DNA from: Halomicrobium sp. LC1Hm
GTDB taxonomy: Archaea > Halobacteriota > Halobacteria > Halobacteriales > Haloarculaceae
Assembly (NCBI RefSeq): GCF_009617995.1
Contig: NZ_CP044129.1
Coordinates: forward strand, 2,232,001-2,296,000
DNA: 64,000 nucleotides
Direction of reading: 5' to 3'
Numbering within the stretch: the stretch's first letter is position 1; each line of letters begins with the position of its first letter. Positions 59,776-64,000 of the stretch are shown here, piece after piece. The position numbers and the translations under genes were made by a program. The notes under the pieces are model-generated. The model had not been told where the DNA came from and did not search any database. It was given only the letters and a program-made list of their open reading frames with translations.

Positions 59776-60744
59776 TTACATGTAGCCGAGGTCGCGCAGG
59801 CGCTCCATCAGGTCCTCTTTGTCCTGGGCGCGGCCCGCGCGCTCGGTCGTCGAGTCGAGGTCCTGCTGCCAGGCGGGTTCCTCGGCTGCCTTGTCGGTCG
59901 AGACTTCGGAGCCGAGCGAACGGAACCCGGCGAAGTACTTCGGCGAGACGGGGATGTCGTCCTGCTCGATGCCGTCGGGCAGGTCGTCGTCGGTCTCGGG
60001 GACGTACCCCTCCTCGGGGAATCCCTCGACGGTGTCCGGGACGACGAAGTTCCAGAAGGCGTCCCAGACGGCGGCCTCGTCGAACTGGAGGATCGTCTGG
60101 ATGCGGTCGTGGGGCGGGTAGATGTCCGGGTCGTGGCGCGGCGAGAAGAACGTCTCGTCGGCGCGGGACTCCTGCTCGTCCCAGCGGATGCCCGAGATGA
60201 TGCCGTCGACGTCGTGGGCCTCGATGGCGTCGTTGAGTGCGACCGTCTTCAGCAGGTGGTTGCCGACGTAGGTATCCAGCAGGAAGGGGAAGCTGTCTTC
60301 CTCGTATTCGAGGATCTCGCGGACGTGGTGCTGGTTGTGCTCCGAGAGGGCGTCGATCGGGATGTCGTCGCCCGGATCGAGTCCGTTCTCCTCGACGTAG
60401 TCGCCGACATCGGTGTTGCGCGCCCAGATGACTTCGAGGTCCCACTCGTCGGCCCAGTGCTCGACGAACTCGATGAGCTCGTCGAAGTGCTGGTAGTGGT
60501 CGATGAAGACGACGGGCGGGACTTCGAGGTCGAAGCGGTCGGCAACCTCCTTGACGAAGTACAGCGTCAGCGTCGAGTCCTTGCCGCCGGTCCACATGAC
60601 GACCGGGTTCTCGTACGCTTCGAGGCCTTCCTTGGTGACCTCGATGGCCTTCTCGATCTTGTGGTTGATCGACGGGTAGTCCTCCGGCGTCTCGCCCTCG
60701 CCGTCGGTGTAGTCGACGTCGAGGTAGTCGGGGAAGTCTGCCAT
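59776..60744 (-). CDS. PAPS-reductase-like PP-loop protein (adenine nucleotide alpha hydrolase)
   Basis: The 322-aa product has the PP-loop VMWTGGKDSTLTL at residues 49-61, VFIDHYQHFDELIEFV and EVIWARNTDVGDYV, with GIISGIRWDEQESRADETFFSPRHD, the layout of the CysH/CysD-type family. No Cys pair for a 4Fe-4S cluster or catalytic Cys at the C-terminus is seen, so assimilatory PAPS reduction is doubtful. It could serve sulfur transfer or nucleotide activation. ATG at 60744 follows a TATA-like AATTATATC stretch at 60759-60767. Confidence 0.88.
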   Translation of the reverse strand: MADFPDYLDVDYTDGEGETPEDYPSINHKIEKAIEVTKEGLEAYENPVVMWTGGKDSTLTLYFVKEVADRFDLEVPPVVFIDHYQHFDELIEFVEHWADEWDLEVIWARNTDVGDYVEENGLDPGDDIPIDALSEHNQHHVREILEYEEDSFPFLLDTYVGNHLLKTVALNDAIEAHDVDGIISGIRWDEQESRADETFFSPRHDPDIYPPHDRIQTILQFDEAAVWDAFWNFVVPDTVEGFPEEGYVPETDDDLPDGIEQDDIPVSPKYFAGFRSLGSEVSTDKAAEEPAWQQDLDSTTERAGRAQDKEDLMERLRDLGYM

Positions 60745-60924
60745 TGGTAATGAGATATAATTAGATGAGCTGTAAGTACTTTTTGGAGTTCGAGCGGGCG
60801 CGTGACTCGGGCACACACGCCACGAGTCGAACTCCCCGGTTCGGACGCCGACAACCGCGAACACCGACCGCTGGCCGGGACGGGAGGACCTGGGAGACGG
60901 GTTCCGCTGGCAGGGAACGGAGCG

Positions 60925-61524
60925 TTAGCTGATGAACTCGTTGTTTCGCCAGTCGACGCTCTCGTTTTCGGCGTCGTCGCGTGGCTCTTCGACGACGTTG
61001 ATCGTCGCGGGGAGTTCCTCGCCGTCGACGATCCGGACCGCTTCGAGTTCCTCGTCGACGCAGACGATCGCCGTAAGCGTCCCCTTCTCGGCGTTTTTCG
61101 CGACTTCACAGAGGACCTGGAACATCGGATACTGCAGGGCCGTGTTCTGGAGCACCGTTTCGAGATCCCCCTTGAAACAGGCGTACTCGACGAGTTCGGA
61201 GGGGATCTCTTCTTCCTCCTCCTCGAAGGTCCCCCACTGTGGACTGCCACCACCGCTGTTGGGGCCGGGACCGGGTCCGTCCATCTCTTCGGGATCTTCC
61301 TCGTAGACCCGATTCTCCGTGACGCTGGCCTTCAGCTGGGCCGTCGGCGTGTACTTGCTGATCGTGTCGTCGGCCGAGACGGCGCTGATGATCAGCGTGT
61401 TGTTCCGGCGCGTGATCTCCACGTCTTCGATCTCCGGGGGAAGGTCGGGTTCCTCGAAGAGGTCGTACGTGTCTTCGAGTGGCAGTTCGAGTGTCGAATG
61501 AAGTCTGTATACACGGCTGGTCAT
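60925..61524 (-). CDS. Conserved haloarchaeal acidic protein, function unknown
   Basis: The 199-aa protein begins MTSRVYRLHSTLELPLEDTYDLFEE and has a beta-rich first half (VEITRRNNTLIISAVSADDTI). A low-complexity Gly/Pro/Glu linker follows, then VEYACFKGDLETVLQNTALQYPMFQVLCEVAKNAEKGTLTAIVCVD and a C-terminal WRNNEFIS. I recall related proteins only as uncharacterised haloarchaeal families. A TATA-like CATATAAG near 61609-61616 implies a ~60-nt leader. It sits between the PP-loop gene and ferredoxin on the same strand. Confidence 0.75.
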   Translation of the reverse strand: MTSRVYRLHSTLELPLEDTYDLFEEPDLPPEIEDVEITRRNNTLIISAVSADDTISKYTPTAQLKASVTENRVYEEDPEEMDGPGPGPNSGGGSPQWGTFEEEEEEIPSELVEYACFKGDLETVLQNTALQYPMFQVLCEVAKNAEKGTLTAIVCVDEELEAVRIVDGEELPATINVVEEPRDDAENESVDWRNNEFIS

Positions 61525-61729
61525 GATTGTGCAGGTGTGGCAGTCTCCGACGGCTGACCCCTGGCGCGGGTCTGCAACGACTCGATTCAATGTAGGAGCC
61601 ACTCGCTTATATGATCTGTCCTTCTCGAAAGTCCGTGGTAACGTCTCTGAGACCGACAGAACGTGGACGAGGTGGGTTCGAAATTTAGTTCCGCGATTCT
61701 TTCTATCTTGGACTGGAGAATTAATACGC

Positions 61730-62068
61730 TCAGTCGTCGGCGGCAGCCTGCTCGTCGCCGGCCGCGTCGGCCGAGACCTCCGACTCGATGCTGGGCGGGT
61801 ACTTCCCGCGGTCGAGTTTGAGGTCCGAAGCCGGCCGCGCCATACAGGTCAGCGCGTAGCGTTCCCGCTCGGCCTCGGTGAGTCCCCGTGCGGCGGGCTG
61901 GACGACGTCGCCGTCGACGATCTCGGCCGAACAGGCCAGACACATCCCCACGCGACAGGAGTACTCCTGTGCGATCCCCGCTTCGAGACACCGGCTCAGG
62001 ATCGTCTCCTTCTCCGAGACCGTGATCTCTTCGCCGGTCCCCACGAACTCCACGGTGTACTCGGTCAT
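61730..62068 (-). CDS. 2Fe-2S ferredoxin (plant-type)
   Basis: The 112-aa electron carrier has CRVGMCLACSAEIVDGDVVQ with three cluster cysteines in CxxxxCxxC spacing, and the fourth in YALTCMARPASDLKL. An acidic tail (VSADAAGDEQAAADD) is typical for halophiles. ATG at 62068 (MTEYTVEFVGTGEEI) fits. It may donate electrons to the GGR-family enzyme divergently encoded 231 nt away, but this is only a positional guess. Confidence 0.93.
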   Translation of the reverse strand: MTEYTVEFVGTGEEITVSEKETILSRCLEAGIAQEYSCRVGMCLACSAEIVDGDVVQPAARGLTEAERERYALTCMARPASDLKLDRGKYPPSIESEVSADAAGDEQAAADD

Positions 62069-62299
62069 GTCCCGGCGTTCGGAACCGCTCGGCAAAACTC
62101 TTGTTATCGGACGAGTCGGCGCTGTCGGGCAGTTGGCGTCCGGGCGACGCTGTCGTGCCCCAGGTGGCATCGACCACGAGCGGGCGTAACGAGACCGTCC
62201 ACGTTGCTGCGCTGGATCCTGGCCGAGACCATGGCGAACCGACAGATACCGGCGTCGTCGGGATAAAGAGTTTTCTCCCTCGGGAGATAGGTCCCGTCC

Positions 62300-63673
62300 A
62301 TGACCACCCACGAGTACGACGTGGCCGTCGTCGGTGCGGGCACGTCGGGCTGTTACGCCGCGGCGACGCTCGCCCACGAGGGCTACGACGTCGTCATCGC
62401 CGAGCGCAAGGACGCCCAGGAGGCGGGCCACATCGCCTGTGGCGACGCGCTGAAGGGGGCCTCGAACTTCCCGACAGCGATCCCGAAGTCCCAGATCGAG
62501 GGCGCGTTCACGAACACCGGCGTCGACCACGGCCGGTTCGAGATCCCCGAAGAGAACACGGTCCTGGAGATCCCGGTCCCCGGCGAACTGGCCGTCATCG
62601 ATCGCTGGGAGTACGGCCGACTGCTCATCGAGGGTGCCGAGCAGGCCGGCGTCGAATTCCACTACGACACCGTCGTCCAGGACGTACGGCAGGACGACGA
62701 CGGCCGCGTGACCGGGCTGGAGGCGAACCGGAAGGGCGACCACGCGAGCTACGAGGCCGAACTGGTCATCGACGCCGCGGGCGCGCTGTCGATCATCCAG
62801 GAGAAGGCGACGCTCGATTCGGCGACCTTCGACACGAACGTCACGTACTCACAGTTCTGTTCGGCCTACCGTGAGATCGTCGAGACCGAAGAGCCGGTCC
62901 CGTGGGACGACGCCCTCGTCTTCAAGCCGGCAAAGCGCGCGGCGGGGTACGTCTGGTACTTCCCGCGGACCGACACCGAAATCAACGTCGGGCTGGGGTT
63001 CCAGATGACCGAGGAACCGATGGAGCTCGTCGACGACCTCAAGCAGGACCTCCAGGGCCGTTCGGAGTTCGAGAACGCCGAGGTCCAGGACAAACTCGGG
63101 GCCGCGTTGCCGACCCGCCGACCGTACGACTCGGCGGTCGCGCCGGGCTTTATGGCCGTCGGAGACGCCGCTGGCCACGTCAATCCGACGACCGGCGGCG
63201 GCATCGCCGGTGCGGCCTACGCCGGCCAGTACGCCGGTGAGCAGGCCATCGAGGCCATCGAGGACGGTCGCGTCGACGAGGAGGCGGCGCTGTGGGAGTA
63301 CAACGAGCGCGTGATGGACCACTTCGGGGCCCGCTACGCCGCGCTGGACGTGTACAACATCTTCACGACAGCCTACGACGTGGACGATCTGATGGGGCTG
63401 CTCGCCGCGATGCCGGCCAACAAGATCGCCGACGCGCTGTACTCGGGCTCGGCCGACATGGGACTGGGACTGAAGCTCAAGACCGCGATCAAGAGCTTCG
63501 GCCACTGGGGGACTATATACGACCTCTACAAGACCAAGCAGCTGGCCGACCGGCTCCTCGAACACTACGAGTCGTACCCGTCGAGCCCCGCCGGGTTCGA
63601 CCGCTGGCAGTCCGAGCGCGACGACCTGATGGACGAGATCTACGCCGTCACCGGTGCGGATCCGAAGTACTGA
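62300..63673 (+). CDS. Geranylgeranyl reductase-family enzyme (archaeal lipid saturation)
   Basis: The 457-aa FAD enzyme is of the digeranylgeranylglycerophospholipid reductase type, which saturates isoprenoid chains of archaeal membrane lipids. It shows EYDVAVVGAGTSGCYAAATLA, CGDALKG (the conserved Cys motif of GGRs), VIDAAGALSII and MAVGDAAGHVNPTTGGGIAGA. The canonical YxWxFP motif reads YVWYFP. It ends with a long helical tail. A TATA-like GGATAAAG at 62261-62268 lies upstream of ATG 62300. This copy is closer to the canonical lipid enzyme than the one at 28204-29436. Confidence 0.94.
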   Translation: MTTHEYDVAVVGAGTSGCYAAATLAHEGYDVVIAERKDAQEAGHIACGDALKGASNFPTAIPKSQIEGAFTNTGVDHGRFEIPEENTVLEIPVPGELAVIDRWEYGRLLIEGAEQAGVEFHYDTVVQDVRQDDDGRVTGLEANRKGDHASYEAELVIDAAGALSIIQEKATLDSATFDTNVTYSQFCSAYREIVETEEPVPWDDALVFKPAKRAAGYVWYFPRTDTEINVGLGFQMTEEPMELVDDLKQDLQGRSEFENAEVQDKLGAALPTRRPYDSAVAPGFMAVGDAAGHVNPTTGGGIAGAAYAGQYAGEQAIEAIEDGRVDEEAALWEYNERVMDHFGARYAALDVYNIFTTAYDVDDLMGLLAAMPANKIADALYSGSADMGLGLKLKTAIKSFGHWGTIYDLYKTKQLADRLLEHYESYPSSPAGFDRWQSERDDLMDEIYAVTGADPKY

Positions 63674-63677
63674 TCGT

Positions 63678-64000
63678 TCAGTCGTCTTCCTCTGCGATCT
63701 CGCGTACCGTCTCCGAGAGCCAGTCGACGCCGATCGCCAGCGACGGCTCGTCCACGTCGAACGTCGCGGTGTGGTGGCCGCCGGGGTGGTCGGTGCCGAC
63801 ACCGACGTAGGCCGCAGTGCCGCCCGTCTCCTGGACGCGTCGCATGAGCACCGTCGCGTCCTCGCTGCCGCCCAGCGACGCGGTGCGGAGCCGCGAGTCG
63901 ACGCCGGGGATTCCTTCGGCGACCTCGTAGCCCAGTGAGACGAGTTCCTCGTCGTTGGTCGCGCTGGGCGCTTCGCCGGTGCGCTCGACCGCGTACTCAC
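63678..64000 (-). CDS. M20-family amidohydrolase, C-terminal part
   Basis: The last ~107 residues of an M20/AbgB-type amidohydrolase are encoded before the right edge: EVAEGIPGVDSRLRTASLGGSEDATVLMRRVQ and GVGTDHPGGHHTATFDVDEPSLAIGVDWL, where the GTDHPGGHHT motif carries metal-binding His residues near the end. Such enzymes cleave amides of amino acids or p-aminobenzoyl-glutamate; specificity is unknown. The N-terminal part lies outside the window. It converges with the GGR-family gene. Confidence 0.85.
   Translation of the reverse strand, partial: EYAVERTGEAPSATNDEELVSLGYEVAEGIPGVDSRLRTASLGGSEDATVLMRRVQETGGTAAYVGVGTDHPGGHHTATFDVDEPSLAIGVDWLSETVREIAEEDD

Overview
The window is chromosomal DNA of a haloarchaeon (class Halobacteria), probably of the Haloarcula/Halomicrobium group, although genus placement is only a guess. 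The evidence is very high GC, proteins extremely rich in Asp and Glu, AT-rich TATA boxes 25-30 nt before start codons (leaderless genes), Tat-type signals, archaeal lipid reductases (two GGR-family flavoproteins), MfnA, a TFS-like zinc-ribbon protein, halocyanin and an archaeal cytochrome bc locus. Most long open frames antisense to genes are GC-driven shadows and are left out. I saw no rRNA, tRNA, CRISPR array or transposase gene.

Layout. 1-7 kb: topA (cut by the left edge), a WecB-like epimerase, a thyA-folA pair and gatB, which is followed by a short ORF repeating its C-terminus. 7-13 kb: a membrane FHA protein, a small coiled-coil protein, smc and scpA. 13-20 kb: an AEC transporter, PhzF, ppsA, a RecA/KaiC-like protein and mfnA. 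20-26 kb: a DedA/VTT protein, metG, NfeD and SPFH membrane proteins, and a two-domain wHTH regulator. 26-30 kb: small regulators, an all-helical Asp-rich protein divergent from a GGR-family flavoprotein, and a NAD-kinase-like paralogue. 31-37 kb: the cytochrome bc locus (halocyanin, Rieske, split cytochrome b and small membrane proteins). 37-41 kb: nth, a Cys-less redoxin, a GNAT enzyme, and rtcB beside a Doc/Fic toxin-like gene and a 64-aa ORF. 41-50 kb: DUF3267 protease, acyl-CoA dehydrogenase, RIO-like kinase, DMT transporter, short TrxR-like flavoprotein, Htr transducer, SRPBCC, glutamate dehydrogenase and a CitE-like lyase. 50-55 kb: a signalling cluster of vWA, Ser/Thr kinase-FHA, PP2C phosphatase and zinc-ribbon-FHA proteins. 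55-64 kb: a penicillin-acylase-family hydrolase, small membrane or HTH proteins, a PP-loop protein, a 2Fe-2S ferredoxin, a second GGR-family enzyme and a partial M20 amidohydrolase.

The most interesting signals are these. (1) The vWA/kinase/PP2C/FHA cluster resembles the bacterial TerY-P triad, and its FHA domain has a clear paralogue in the membrane protein upstream of smc. (2) The rtcB-doc neighbourhood has an 18-nt palindrome placed between the doc TATA box and start. (3) Several families of short dispersed repeats are present: an 82-nt palindrome (30711 and 59525, inverse orientation, plus a decayed half at 26471); nested palindromes at 19959 and 37714; 37-nt inverted repeats at 15406 and 23959; and an element at 5267 and 59717. 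A piece resembling the gatB-distal sequence also occurs inside scpA, which suggests short repeats that have entered coding sequence.
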